Shown here: in pieces, positions 35,901 to 50,900 of the stretch | How the letters are laid out: the number at the start of each line of letters is the position of its first letter | How positions within the stretch are numbered: the stretch's first letter is position 1 | Assembly: GCF_035083965.1 (NCBI RefSeq) | Contig: NC_089727.1 | Coordinates: 19,657,269-19,721,268, forward strand | Direction of reading: 5' to 3' | Length of the DNA: 64,000 nt | From: Branchiostoma lanceolatum | Taxonomy: Eukaryota; Chordata; Leptocardii; Amphioxiformes; Branchiostomatidae | The notes under the pieces: model-generated | Database searches by the model: none | What the model was told of the DNA's origin: nothing | The model's input: the letters and a program-made list of their open reading frames with translations, nothing else | Program-made: the position numbers and the translations under genes

Positions 35901-38900
35901 GTACTGTAATAGGAGTGGTCGGGTAGGATCACATTTCAGCACTAAGGACAGGACCATGTACTATAATTGGAGTGGTAGGGTAGGATCACATTTCAGCACT
36001 AAGGACAGGACCATGTGCTGTAATATGAGTGGAAGGGTAGGATTACAATTTAGCACTAAGGACAGGACCATGTACTGTAATAGGGGTGGTAGGGTGGGAT
36101 CACATTCCAGCACTTACGACAGGACCATGTACTGTAGCAGGGGTGGTAGGGTAGGATCACATTTCAGCGCTAAGGACAGGACCATGTACAGTGATAGGAG
36201 TGGTAGGGTAGGATCACATTTCAGCACTAAGGACAGGACCATGTACTGTAATAGGAGTGGTAGGTAGGATCACATTTCAGCGCTAAGGACAGGACCATGT
36301 ACTGTAATAGGAGTGGTAGGGTAGGATCACATTTCAGCACTAAGGACAGGACCATGTACTATAATAGGAGTGGTAGGGTAGGATCACATTTCAGCACTAA
36401 GGACAGGATCATGTACTGTTATAGGTCTGGAATGGTAAGTTAGGGTAGGGTAGGAGGTATCATTAGGAGCTCAGGATTCTTTATCACAGTGACTATGAAA
36501 ATCAATCCAATAGGAGCTCAGGATTCTTTATCACTATGAAAATCAGTCCAATAGGAGCTCAAGATTCTTTATCACTGAAAATTAGCCCAATAGGAACTCA
36601 TGATCCTTAATCACTATGAAAATCAGCCCAATAGGAGCTCAGGATTCTTATAAAATCACTATAAAAATCAGTCCAATAGGAGCTCAGGATTCTTTATCAC
36701 CATGAAAACCAGTCCAGTAGGAGCTCAGGGTTCTTTAGCACTATGAAGACCAGTCCAGTAGGAGCTCAGGGTTCTTTATCACTGTAAGAATCAGCCCAAT
36801 AGGAGCTCAGGATTCTTTATCACTGTGAAAAAAAATCAGTCCAATAGGAGCTCAGGGTTCTTTGTCACCATAGAAACAAGCCAACACAGCCTCCAACATC
36901 ATGATGACTGACAGTTGAGCTTTTATGGGCTTGGGAACTGGATTTAGTTATTATGCCAGCCTGCAATTATTATTGAAAATTTAGCAAGTACTGAAAATCC
37001 ATCTTGAGTCTCACGCAAATAGCTTATCCTGGTGGATGGTAACAATGACATAAAAGACCTCCGCTCTAGAGGTGTGGCCAAAAATATTACTGTTAACAAT
37101 TTTTTCATGTACCTGTAAGATTCTCAAGAGACTTGCCTATTATAAAGTACTAATTGAATGGTAAAAGACGGAACTTTTTTCTTGCAGGTTTTTGCATTAG
37201 AGAGTTCGGACCTTGGCTCAAGAGTTACACACAAGGTAAGAAGTGTACTTTTGTGTTTTGTTTGTTTGTTTGTTTTGAAATCTTTGTCATGGGTGTATGA
37301 AGAATGTAAATACATACATTTTGTAATTCAGGATATAACACCCAATATCATATTCTATCAGGACTTTTAATTAGATATGTAATGTATACCATATAGATAT
37401 GTGCATAAAAGTTTATGTTTAAATGCTTTGTCATGGTTGTATGATGAAGAAAAACATACATACATTTTGTAATTCAGGATATAACGTTAACACACAATAC
37501 CTTATTCTATCAGGACTTTTAATTAGATATATAATCTATACCATATAGGTATGTGCATAAAAGTTCACGATGTCACTCGTTCTCTTCAAGTGCTTTTTGG
37601 CGACGCCTTAGGGGCGAGCCAAATTTTTACTATATTGTGTGCAGATTGTAAGAATTCTAGGAATTGTACAGGAATGTGAAAGTCCATGGGACGATAACTC
37701 AAGAATGCTTGGATGTATTGTCTTCATATTTTGTAGGTGGGTAGGTCTGTGGGAGACTTTGTAATGATTGGATTTTGGGCCCCCTAGCGACTTTCTAGGT
37801 ACTGCAGGGGAAGTTTCACTTTTTAAATCTCGTCTTCTGAACATGCTATAGTCATGATTTTTAAGTGGTGGATATCTCTTTGTTAGGAAAATATGTCCTG
37901 TAGATTTGGACCCCCTAGCGGCTTTTTTTGGAACTGCAGGAGCTGATTTTGACTCAAACTTTGAAAGAAAATAACGCAAGAAGGGGATGACGGATCATCA
38001 TAATTTTTGGTGTGTAGATAGCTTAAGTGATGATTTACATAATCATTTGCCAATTATGCAAATCCTTATCTGATTTGCATAATTAATGAGGACAGTTAAT
38101 GAATCAGCTGAATTCTATTATAGGACCCTCAAACACATGACATATGTAGCTGAGAAAGAGACAAATATCAATAGATATGGATTATGCAAACTGATACTTG
38201 ATTTGCATAATTAATGACAAAATACTATAAATCCATAGTGCTAAATGATGGGGATTTCATTTTTGCACCATTTGGAAGTTAAGTAAATGTGGCCACTATT
38301 AGACACAAATCTTGCATAGAGGGCCACATTTACATAATTTATTAGGAAATGGTACGATATCTTTTTTTGTGAAAACAAGATTTTCATACATTGGACAACT
38401 TGTGTTATTTTGGTATAGAAGGTGATCGACTGATATGATTTATGCGAGGTCCTTATTTGCATGTGGGCTAAAAACGAAAACGTTAACAGAGACCACCGTT
38501 GCCATGACATCTTTTTACGTTCCAACAGTTTTTATTGCATGTTATGTCTCCTCTCTATTTTTGGCCAGTTGATAGAAGCAAACAATCTCCAGGACAAAGT
38601 TCACGTGGTTCAGGGTTCAGAGGAAGACTTAGAAGCTGCACTTATAGACAAAAAGGTGAGTATCACACTAAATAACATAATTCATACCTGGGCAGGTATA
38701 ACGTTCCATACGGGTGTTCCGGACCGGGCAATAACTTTGGTTTTGTAATCACACATGGTTCTACTTTTACATGTATCACACGGGCTTCCATAGAATATTT
38801 GTGTTTGCACCACTGTCAAAAATTTGAATACCGGATTTGGACGTTGGAATCAATGTTGTTACTGACAATTTTTTTTTTGAGGACACAAAGCTCTCTCAAC

Positions 38901-41900
38901 TGCCGAATGCGAAATGTGCTAGTTGTGTGGGTTTTTTTGAGTGGGTATGACACAAAAGATAATATACAATACGGTGTATTCCGCATCGCCCTCTGGCCTT
39001 AGGCACATACGGTACAACCCGGGGTCAGACCAGTACCTCGGGCTTTACAGATTACACCGTGTTGTATAATCTATATGTCTAGGGCACGGCATTGGAAGGC
39101 GGAGCCCTCCCTCCCCTTCCACTGCCTTTTAGTTACTAACCGAAGTTAGGCACCCATTTTTACACCTGGGTGGAGTGAGGAAAGTCAGACTCTGTAAAGT
39201 GCCTTGTCCCAGGACACAACGTCTAGCAAGGAAGACCGGGAATTAAACCCGTAACTTTTCAATCTCCTATTACCCAACCTAACCATTTGGTCATTCAATG
39301 CCACTGTGTTGAACCACACTTAAGGCCCTGAGATATGTATGCAGGGTTAAAGTGTGGTTTAACAATGTAGAAAAATGAGTTATATCTTTGTTCGTTATCA
39401 TATTTTGGTCAACAACTTATCCGACTGGAGAAAACCATATTAAACACACTCAGTCTGTCAATGCAAAGAAGTGCCGGTTTGAGCTTATCATGAATAAACA
39501 AAGGATCAAACAAACAAACAAGTAGGATCAAAATTTAGAATTGAACATTACCTTTAATCAAGGCTGTCTCCAGCTTTAAAAATTTTTCCGTCCCATTCAT
39601 TGTTTGGGACCCATGTTTTTGATTTTCAACGTTGAATCTGTTATTCTAAGCTTTCAAAATACATTTTCATTGGTTTTAGGTCATGAAATTTATATTTTTT
39701 CGACGGACAGGGTTGAATTTTTTTCCGTCTTAACAAGCAAATTTCCATCCTGGGACGGAAGGACAGGTCATGGGGACACCCCTGCCTTTAATTCTGTACA
39801 CTCAGGCTCAAGGCTTCTTGTGTTTTTACCATGTAGATTTTAATATCAGGGATACCTGAAAAACAGGCTTGTTGCCTGAGTGTATATTTCCCTGTATGAA
39901 TAAATATCAAATGAATGAATGAAATGACTTGGACATTTTTCTAGCACCATATGTTTTTAAATGAAAAGTACCAGCCAATCCCATCAAAAAGAAAATTCTT
40001 TGGCACGTGACTCAGAGTGCGACAATCGCAAACATACAAAATGTATATTAAAGTAGCGCTTCTGAATTATGTATGAAGGTAGACATTATACGTTGGGCTA
40101 CGTCCATGTAAGACCCAAATTGTACAATTTTGCAGTGACAGACAAATCGGCAAGATGGTGCAAAACACGGTACTGCTTTACTCGTTACTCTTGGTGTCTT
40201 GTCATCTGCTGCTTGCGTCGGCAACAGTGCTCCGTGCATCTAAAGCTCTTCGATGCCCGGATAGCTGTAGTTCTAGAACGATAAGAGGGGAAACGCAAGT
40301 CGTCTGCCGCTGTCCAGATGAAAACTGGGAGGGGTCCGCCTGCAGCTGGGTTGGTTACGGAGGAACGTACAGCTTCCCCGTGTGTCTTGACGCAATACCG
40401 ACCGACTTCGACAAAGCCACGGTATCCATCTTCATCAAGCATCTCCGGTCTTCTACGATTCGGGAGCGGGCTTTCCCCAACAGCGCGGAAGTGACGGACA
40501 TTCGCATCCACGAGTCAAACGTATCCATTGTGCAGCCGGGGGCTTTCCGAGGTCTCCCATTGGTGCAAACCCTCAGCCTCGCTGACAACCGCATCTCAAG
40601 CCTTGGTATGTTCAAATTATCATTATTTTGTTTTATTACTTTATTTGTATATGTTTACTGAGTATTAGGCAGGAAGCGATTGCTTATTTGAAGCCTTTTA
40701 CTCAACACATAGAGTAAACAAAGAGACATAATGACATGCATAAATACAAAATGGATAAAAGGAAAATAACAATAGACAGTACAAGTTGGTATCTATCATT
40801 AAATGAATCTGCCTGTACAATGGATGTAAGTATGAACTATATCGAGTATGTTACAGTTTTGTAAGTATGAGAGTGACGTGGAACCGCGTAACAGAAGAGA
40901 ACATAATGAACTGTCGTTAAGTAGTTGAAGGTCAGTTACGTTGGAAAGGGATATTAACATAGTACTTCTTTGCGTGGTATAAAGTTTACAATGTAAGAGA
41001 TAATGTTCGATTGTTTCACTAAAATGACCACATTTATATGTAGGACAATCTATACAATGGTGTAGAAATAGGTGGTGGTTTAACTGACTGAAATTTAAAC
41101 GAAGTCTTGTAAGATGAACTACTGAATGTCTTTGGCCGTGAGAGAAGTGAGGGTATTTAGTCGGTCTGTTAAAATGTGAGTCCAGTTCCTTTTTATAAGT
41201 GTTGATCGTAAGCGATGTTTGGACATTAGAGGGCAGTTCATTCCACAAGTGAATCGTTGAGGGTAAGAAAGATTTTCTTTTCAGTTATCATTATTGATAT
41301 CAGGACACACTTTAGAATAGTACTGGTATTGCATGACAGCAATACATAGTAAAATCATTCTTGTTTTGGAAAGAAAGTAGGTCACAAAGCCCAGGTCCCA
41401 ATGATCTTGGTCTGACCAAATGTGCAGGGACGGACAAATTAATTACCAATTATTAATTGCATAATTATAATGTAGTGATGAAATACTGTGGTTCAGAATT
41501 TTCTCATCAAGGCAGTTGACTAAAATTGTAAAAAAAAGGAGGGGTAAGTACTACGGTATACTGTATACATGCAGAAATTTTTGCGGGGATTTGATTTTGA
41601 GGGAGGGAGAAAATGGAGTGTTTGCGGTGGTTTTGAATTCGCGCTTGAAACAATAGTAGCACTACAGTCACACGATTTAACGGCTTTTTGCGCGGTTTGA
41701 AGTTTGCCGTTAAGTGTTTCCGCGGAAACCGCAAACTTAAAATCACCGCGAACATTACTTCATGCATCATTCTTTATTACAGTTCATTTTTATGCACAAA
41801 GTTCAAAATATCTTTCTTTTCCTTTCATATTTTGTTGAATTCATCCACAGCCACTGGTTTTCAGCAATCCGATATTGCCTGCCCACTGCATTCATTTGGT

Positions 41901-44900
41901 GTTCTAATCGATTTTGCTTACTAGTTAGTAATACGTGAAATGCTGGTTTTGTGGAATATTTTGATGTGTTTCAAATTAAACATTGCCAACTTTTTATGTT
42001 TTAACTCCCCTTCAGTTAATACCGTTAATAGAGATGGCAGAATGCAATGAATGAGACAAAAAAATTATAACAGACCCCTTTGGCACACTTACTAGTAGGC
42101 TGTTTAATGGATTCTTCCTCCAAATATTTTCCCTCTGTGTGTACATTTTTTTTTACCATAAACAATATTCAACTGAGTGTGTATTGTATGTTAAAGGCAC
42201 CCAGAGCAATTTATGAGGCTTGAAAACTGGAAATATTCTAGTTGCTGTAATCTTTATGAAATTGACAAATTGTTTACCACATTTGCGTGTGGATTTCTTA
42301 TCAAAAGTGCTCAAAAGCGGCACAAACATAAGAACTGGTACCTGATGATCTTTTAGTTTCACACGCCTTGTGTACTAAATAGACCGATACCATAGCCCCG
42401 CCCACCTCCATCAAAACGTAGAAATGCAAAATTAAAACATAAAAATGCATGCCGTCACTCTCTCATTGGTAGAACCGCTAAATGTCTATTAGGGCTTGGA
42501 TTTTGTACAGTTCTCACCACACAACAACGACATTGTATCTTTGCTCCTTTAATGTCGATATGTGATGGTATAGTGTTATTGAAACTTACTATGTGTAGGA
42601 ATGACTAGAAATTTGAGGTTTTTTTATTCAAGTCTCAAGCCTCATAAAATGCTCTGGACGCCTTTAACTAAACATACTATTAGTTAAACATTTATTGAAA
42701 ACTTATAAGACTATCAAAATTCACAGAGCTTGAGATTCAAGCCGTGGCTCTATGGTGTAGCCTACATGTATGCTAAGCCTTTAGTTGAGGTTGCCCACTG
42801 GGTAGCCTCTATAAAAAAAGTAATTCAAAGATTATGTCACAGCACTGACATGGCGGAAAATACCAGTTCTTGTCGGATCACAGTGTTAGTGATCCTCTCC
42901 TCCCCTTATCAATCCCAGATGTTCCCCCCCTTCCCTTCATTCGTCGTTCACCACCCCTGGCGGTTGGACGTGTTAACCCCCACCCTCCCACCCTCGGGCA
43001 ACAGACTGGCTGTCTTTAGCTTCTTAGATAACATACTAGAGTTGCCTTGTGAGGAATATACTTAGTCTAACGTTGAAGTTATTCCTCGGTACTGTACTAG
43101 TACTTCTGTATTGCCAGTGGTTGGCCGTACTTGGGCTGTAACTTTACCTTGTTAAAATCACTGTACCTATTGTATTGTAGATCTCCTTATCAGAGCACTT
43201 GCGTTCTTAATTATACCTCTCTCATTTGTGATACACAGTTTTATCAGAGTGAGTAAACACTCTTAGGCTGGACAGAGCATGGATAAATCGTACCTCCCCC
43301 TTCCCGGCAGGCACCGGGGAGTTAGGGTTGGGTAGCCCGCTCGCAGCGATAGTCGGCCTCAAGTAGGCCTTAGGGCCCTGTCACACTTGCGCGTATGTTT
43401 AGGTGCGCGTGGGTTCCGCGGTAGCAATTGTTGGGTTATGTGGAGTTGCAGGGAAGAAGTTGTTCTACTTTGACCCACCGTTGTGCAGCCTTGTTATTGA
43501 GCCAACGAAATTGCTTTTGACTGCAGGCTTGGCCTGAACTAACGACATGTTGATGCGTGGCTCATGCGGGCCTGTTTGTGCGCACAAGTGTGACAGAGGC
43601 TTTACGTAGATGACAAGTCTCCAAAACTAGACCTCAAGAAGATTGGCTGATCTGCACTTGAACAGACTTCTGACATAGAAAATGTGTACTACGAGCTTAC
43701 CTACTTGTTCATCCCTTATCTACCGTTGTAACCACGTCCATTGAAGTTATAATAGACTAAGGAAATCCTGAATATGCCATTAACTGTAATGTCGGAGTTA
43801 TCCGTTCTGTTACTCTCCTGTTATATACGTGCGGTTACCAACTTTCTGTCAGTGGCATGACTGATCTGATGAGGAGCCAATAAATGTCCGACCGCCGTAA
43901 CGGTGTCGCGACTATCGTAACGGTGTCGCGACTATCCTACTTGTATTGTATTATCTGTGAGTAGACAAGAAGTGGAGTTCTCTTCGGAACTTGTGAAGAA
44001 GAGAAGTGTCTGTCACCTACAAATAACTGATGTGACCTCCAGTGATGAGTTTTTTAATCTTTCCCTGTTGCTGTCATAGTACTTTTATCAACTTGAAGAT
44101 AAACGTGACGATGTGTTCTCTTTTTTTCATTCTCAGAACCTGACACCTTCCTTGGGCTTGAGAAGGTGGCAACCTTGTACCTTCAAAAGAACGCCATCTC
44201 TGTCATATCCCAGCATGCGTTCCGTCGCCTGCCTCGCCTTTCCAGGCTGCATTTGACCCAGAACCGCCTGCATTCCGTGCCCGTTGATGCACTCCTGCCG
44301 CCTAAAGCACTGGCGATTGCCAGCCTGGTATCAAACCATATCACCACGATCGACAGCCAAGTCCTGCGTCTAAGGCAAAACCAGAAGTTGCGTGTCGTGA
44401 TAACGGGCAACGAGCTGAACTGTGATGGGAATCTGATGTGGTTCATCTGCAACCTACCAGACCTGGACCAGATTTCTGCTCAGAACATCCTGGAGTGTGC
44501 ATCACCTGCTGACCTGCACGGAACTCTCCTCACCACCATGGGGAAGGATGTCTGTCAGACCGTCACGGAAGGGTCACGACATGGTATCACGTCCATCACA
44601 ACAGCTCCTCGTATCAAAACCAGTCTGTACAACTACACCATTCCCACAGAGATGCCGGACACTAGCAACCTGCCAGGCTCTGAGTATACGACAGGGATCA
44701 ACGACGTCACTCGCCTTGACAGCCCAATCATCCCTGAGGATGATGACAGCCGCCATGTCAATGCCATCATCATTGCCATCGTTGCGCCCGTCCTCCTTGT
44801 GTGGGCATCGGTGGTTGTTGCCTACTTGTACAACCGCTGTCGTGGCACAGGTTTGGCCGGTCACAACGCACCTGCTGACACAGATGGAAGCGATAAGATT

Positions 44901-47900
44901 GAGCCGTACGCTGTTGTCTACTCAACCTCGGCTGGACTGCGAGCTTCAGACAGAGCCACGGCCAGACGGCCAACACCTGCTCAGGACCAGACAGCAGAGG
45001 ACAATGATGACATTGAGCCGTATGCTGTGTCATACATGGATGTGTCAGGGAAAGGGAAAAATGGCAAGCTTGCGCCGTACGCAAAGACTTCCTTTGCTCA
45101 CATCAAGGCATCAGATCTAGAGGACAATGATGACATTGAGCCGTATGCTGTATCATACATGGATGTGTCAGGGAAAGGGAAAAACGGCAAGCTTGCGCCG
45201 TACGCAACGACTTCCTTTGCTCACATCAAGGCATCAGATCTAGAGGATAATGATGACATTGAGCCGTATGCTGTGTCATACATGGATGTGTCGGGGAAAG
45301 GGAAAAACGGCAAGCTTGCGCCGTACGCAACGACTTCCTTTGCTCACATCAAGGCATCAGATCTAGAGGACAATGATGACATTGAGCCGTACGCTGTGTC
45401 CTACATGGATGTGTCAGGGAAAGGGAAAAATGGCAAGCTTGCGCCCTACGCAACGACTTCCTTTGCTCACATCAAGGCATCAGATCTAGAGGACAATGAT
45501 GACATTGAGCCGTACGCTGTGTCATACATGGATGTGTCAGGGAAAGGGAAAAACGGCAAGCTTGCACCGTACGCAACGACTACCATCAATGAAGACCAAG
45601 GTCCACAGCTTCAGGCACACTCCATGACCTCTGATGAAGACCCAGGGCCACAGCTTCAGCCGTATGCAGTGACCCACGATGAAGACCCAGGGCCACAGCT
45701 TCAGCCATATGCAGTGACCCACGATGAAGACCCAAGGCCACAGCTTCAGCCATATGCAGTGACCCACGATGAAGACCCAGGGCCACAGCTTCAGCCATAT
45801 GCAGTGACCCACGATGAAGACCCAGGGCCACAGCTTCAGCCATATGCAGTGACCCAAGATGAAGACCCAGGGCCACAGCTTCAGCCGTATGCAGTGACCC
45901 ACGATGAAGACCCAGGGCCACAGCTTCAGCCATATGCAGTGACCCACGATGAAGACCCAGGGCCACAGCTACAGCCATATGCAGTGACCCACGATGAAGA
46001 CCCAGGGCCACAGCTTCAGCCATATACTAAAACCTTCCCTGATAACCCAGAGCAAGGTGATGACTCTAAGATCCAGCCAAAAGCAATAGTCAAGGCTGAC
46101 CCAAGCAACAGTCAAGGCTGTACAAGGGCAGGTTATACGTCACTGACAAATAACACTAACCAACGGGCAACAAACGTCAAACAACCAGTCATCCAATCAG
46201 AGGGCCAGTCACTGCCAACACAGGCCAACATCAAACCAAACTTTGAAAGAGGCCATGGTTATACGTCACTGACAAATAACACTAACCAACGGGCAACAAA
46301 CGTCAAACAACCAGTCATCCAATCAGAAGGCCAATCACTGCCAACACTGGCAAACATCAAACCAAACTTTGAGAGAGGCAATGGTTATACGTCACTGACA
46401 AATGCCACTGGCCAATGGTCAACAAACGTCAAACAACCAGTCAACCAATCAGAGGGCCAGTCACTACCAACACAGGCCAACATCAAACCAAACTTTGAAA
46501 GAGTCCATGGTTATACGTCACTGACAAATACCACTGGCAGATGGTCAACAAACGTCAAACAACAAGTCAACCAATCAGAGGGCCAGTCACTGCCAACACA
46601 GGCCAACATCAAACCAAACTTTGAGAGAGTCCATGGTTATACGTCACTGACAAATGCCACTGGCCAATCGGCAACAAACGTCAAACAAGCAGTCAACCAA
46701 TCAGGGGGCCAATCACTGCCGACACGGGCCAACATCAAACCAGACTATGAGAGAGGCCACCCATCAATGAGAGACAGCAGGGGTCCTTATGGAGTGGACG
46801 AGGGACAGGAGATTCCAAGTGTAAGTGGGATGCTGTACAGGAGTCGTTCACAGCACGCTGGTGCAGAGAAGCTGTACAACACAGCTCATGGACAGCCTGA
46901 GAGTTAGGACAGCACATCTTACATGCTCTGCAACACAGCTGATGGACAGCCTTAGAGTTAGGACAGCACATCTGAAATGCTGTACAACACAGCTGGTGGA
47001 CAGCCTAAGAGTTAGGACAGCACATCTCACATGCTGTACAGCATATATAGCTGATGGATAGCCTGAGAGTTAGGACTGTCACAGCATATCTGTACAAACA
47101 CTGATTGACAGCCTTAGAGTTAGGACAGCACATCTCACATGCTGTACAAAACAGCTGATGGACAGTCTGAGATTTAGGTTGTCTCACATGCTGTACAACA
47201 CAGCTAATGGGCAGCTTGAGATTAAGGACAGCACATGAACATTCAGTGGACATTAATACTTAAATCAACAACCAAAATTGATGACATACAAATGAAGGTA
47301 AATGTCATTGATTCTAATATAATTGTACAAAGTACAAACTGGATCATGTAGAAATCTTCACATCATAGCAAAATTAGAAGCACTTTTTGTGCTTTAAAAA
47401 AAAATATATATAAATCTACCCAAATTTAAGACCACATTTGACGGCTTGTTGAAATTTGCTTTAGCTTAACATAACAACAATATGGAGTTTATAAACTGTG
47501 GACATTTCTTGTGAGTTGTATCATAAAGGTGTATATGATGTGCAAATATCAAGGGGGAGTCTTATTTTAACCTCCTTGCAAATATGAAGATGTTTGTACA
47601 GTTTGTGTACAGGGCAGCTGAATTGAATACAAAATGATATTTTAATGTTATCCTTATGTGTGTGGTTCTATCATTCTTTGATCATTGCAGCTTTCTATTA
47701 CATGCACATACATAAAAAACACCCCTGCAGTTCCAGTACAAGCTGCTAGGAGGCCCAAACCTACACCACTTCTTCCTTACATATCTCTAAGCTACATGTA
47801 TCTGCCACAAATAAATCAAGACCATAGCTGCAGGTCAAAAGATACAAAAAACGGAAGTTCTGCTGCAGTACCAAGTTCACATACCAGGGGGCCAAAATCG

Positions 47901-50900
47901 ACCTTGACCTTTGTCTTCTCATCACCTACCCACATACATGTACCAAATATCGTCACAATACACCAAGAGGTTCTTTTATTAGTAATTATGCTGACTACAA
48001 AAAGTCAGAAACAAAAACACACACACACATGCTCTCAAAACTATATCATTCTCCATTTTTCATGGAGGTAAAAAGCCACTGTGACTTACAAGTACAATAT
48101 ACCAGTCATCCGGTAAATCAACTCATTTGTCTGGAGTAACCCCTCCCCAACCATAATGCATTTTCCCTCAGTCCCTTCACTGGTTACCGGTAGTTTGAAC
48201 GTTTATCTGTGTTCAACTTGGTAGAAATCTTCCTAATTAGGCAAGGTTAAAGTGCAATTTCTAACACAAACTTTAGAATAGTCAAATTTTTGGCTGTCGA
48301 ACTCCAGTCTTTGGTCTTTGCAAAGGAATGAGCAATCCACACTTCTTTGAGATCACGATATTCAGATAGTTCACGTGGCTTGGTGAGCAGTGGATCATAA
48401 AATAAAGTTTTATATTAGGATTAATGTTGCCCCCATAACTGTTGGAACCAGGATTGACTGTACCTGCATGCCTTCTCTAAATCAACAAACTTAAGGCAGA
48501 ATAAAGTTAGGGGCTTCTTTGCCAGAATCAACTTCTCTTGTGGTTGATGCACCATTAAGCATTGTGGTGGGGACATCCCTAACCAAAGATCATTTTCACC
48601 TGAGTCGTAAAATATAGGTGTATCTGTGTAAAGTACCTTAAGTTTCCAAAATGGCACAATATTGGGGGCTTGCTAGGGATTTGAACGCAGAACCTGTAGA
48701 TTCTAAAGCAACAACCCTAGGCACAAGGCTAGTCCTTATAATCATATTCAAGCTGTGTATGGTATCCAGAAATGAGTCTCCCACACAACCGCAATATAGA
48801 GAAAGAATCCCTTTGATATCCCCTCCCTGTCCTACATGTGTGCCATGTATTTACTCTCAAGGGCTGAGGGCTTGGATAAAAGAGATGCCACTGGGAAGTG
48901 GTATTTAGTATTTTCAGACGTTTCGCTGAAGTGTTGAATATTATAATCATATAAAGCCTTTGTCGTAAATGATGAAGGGTGAATGACCCATGAATCAAGC
49001 TGTCCATTGAATAAACGAGTACAAGTCAGGTAACGTTATGATTTAACGATAATTTGTTTTAAGATTCATCTAATTCTACTAATAACTGGAAAACCTGAGT
49101 GTATAATAAAAACAAATCCTGAGGTCGAAATTATGCCTCGGTGAACAGAGTAGTACATTAGTCAGGACTGGTTATCATTTAATGACAATTTGTTTTAAGA
49201 TCCATTTAATCTAATTTTGAATCATATAGTAGAATGAATCTACATTTCATAGTTCATAATGGGTTAACTAAGAGCTGTATGCCAACAGGTTTGTAAGATA
49301 TTGTCTATGGCCAGCCCTAATTTTCAAAATGGAAAAGTCATGAAAGGTCACAAAACTTTTAAATTAATTTGTTGCCTTTTTGAATACCAAAAGTAGCTTG
49401 AAAAGCCTTTCATAATACACAATATATAACATATACGAAAATAAATCCTGAGGAACCAATTTATGCCTTGGTGTGCTCTATTTTATAGAGTGAATATAAA
49501 TGTTCATGCTTTCCTCCCTGTCCTCTGCTTTAATGATTCCTGCTTGATATAACATTTAGCACACTGAAGTATCTGAGTGTTGACACCTTATTCTCTATAA
49601 TTGGCTACAGAGTTACTAATTAGGCAGCAGGTTATTTTTTAGAACCAAGGAAAAGAAAATTGTACGCTTAATTTGTGTGAAATGATATTATGTAGCTTAA
49701 CATAGGCTTGCGAAGGGGCATGTCAGGGGTTTGAACCCAGGACCTTTCGATTATTGGCCATTACACTAAAACCATTACAATTTAATTTCAATTTCAACTT
49801 TATTTCAGGCACCTGGCCCATATAATGCAATATACAGAGAAGAAGGACTACGTAAAAATACAAAACAATATACCAGTCCTATGACCTAACTTATACATGA
49901 CCTTTTAAAAACAAGGTTAACATACTTTTATTTATTAGTGTCTCCAGAAGATACTGTAGTGAAATGGCTCAGAATATATGAGTGTCTTCAGATTTTGACA
50001 CTCTTGCAGCAGAGCAGACGGGAAACGAAAAAGTACGACAGTTTCTGAAATCTGGCATCAAATGTATTGAGTCCGTTGTTACCAACTATATATCTATAGT
50101 ACTAGACTGATCTACTCACGCCAATCATTTATTTCTGAGCGCTGTGATATGCCACACGTAGTTTAGAGATTACGCCCACAATATAGTTTGATCAGATGTG
50201 AGCACAGTACATAAGGGAACAGACAAGGCCACCAGTTGTTGAAGGTGGGCAGTCCTGTCCGCAATTGTGTCTTGGACTTAACGATTGGTGGTAATCACTC
50301 ACTCAGCATGGCTTAACCTCAACAGGGGGACAAGGGCGCTGTGCCCCCATGACCATGCCATGCACCCCCTTATCCTGGGAAGCTGACTATTTGACAATAA
50401 AATTCTGATTGACCAGGGATGTTATTATTATAAACTAGATCACATGTTGCCACAGTCTTCAACTGCGACCTGTCTGACAGTAATTTTACCCCCAGGAAGC
50501 CTTGAAATGCCCCATTTTGACTTGAAACTCCACACCGTGGAAGAGGAAAATGCTTGCAATGGTTCCCCTTCCAATTTTTTCCAAGAAAAAAAAACACACT
50601 AAATGAGTGTTGAAAAGTAAGACCTTTTATTTATTTATGTATGGTAGCGTTAAACGTAAACTGAACAACAATATTAAACAAAATGTATTTAACAAGCAGA
50701 TTATGTTATAATGTCATGTCCACATGTCCAGGCTGTGAATAATTTCAATCCTGAAGAAAAGTTCCTCCCTCACCCTATTCTGCCCCCAGGTTGCCATGGT
50801 GATTGCGGAACCGTACTACACCTCCAGCCTCCTGCCATGGCACAGTCTCTACTTCTGGTACGTCTGCACGCGACTCCGTCCAAAACTGCATGAGGGCGCT

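Noticed and set aside
29620..36434. CRISPR-like array
   Set aside because: Units abut with no unique spacers, and the context is a eukaryotic intron.
44497..45120. 207-codon ORF in another plus-strand frame
   Set aside because: It overlaps the LRR gene, whose frame has the transmembrane helix, repeats and family motifs; this one has none.
45537..46023. Minus-strand ORFs of 136 and 145 codons
   Set aside because: They are antisense shadows of the 45 bp coding repeat in the LRR gene.
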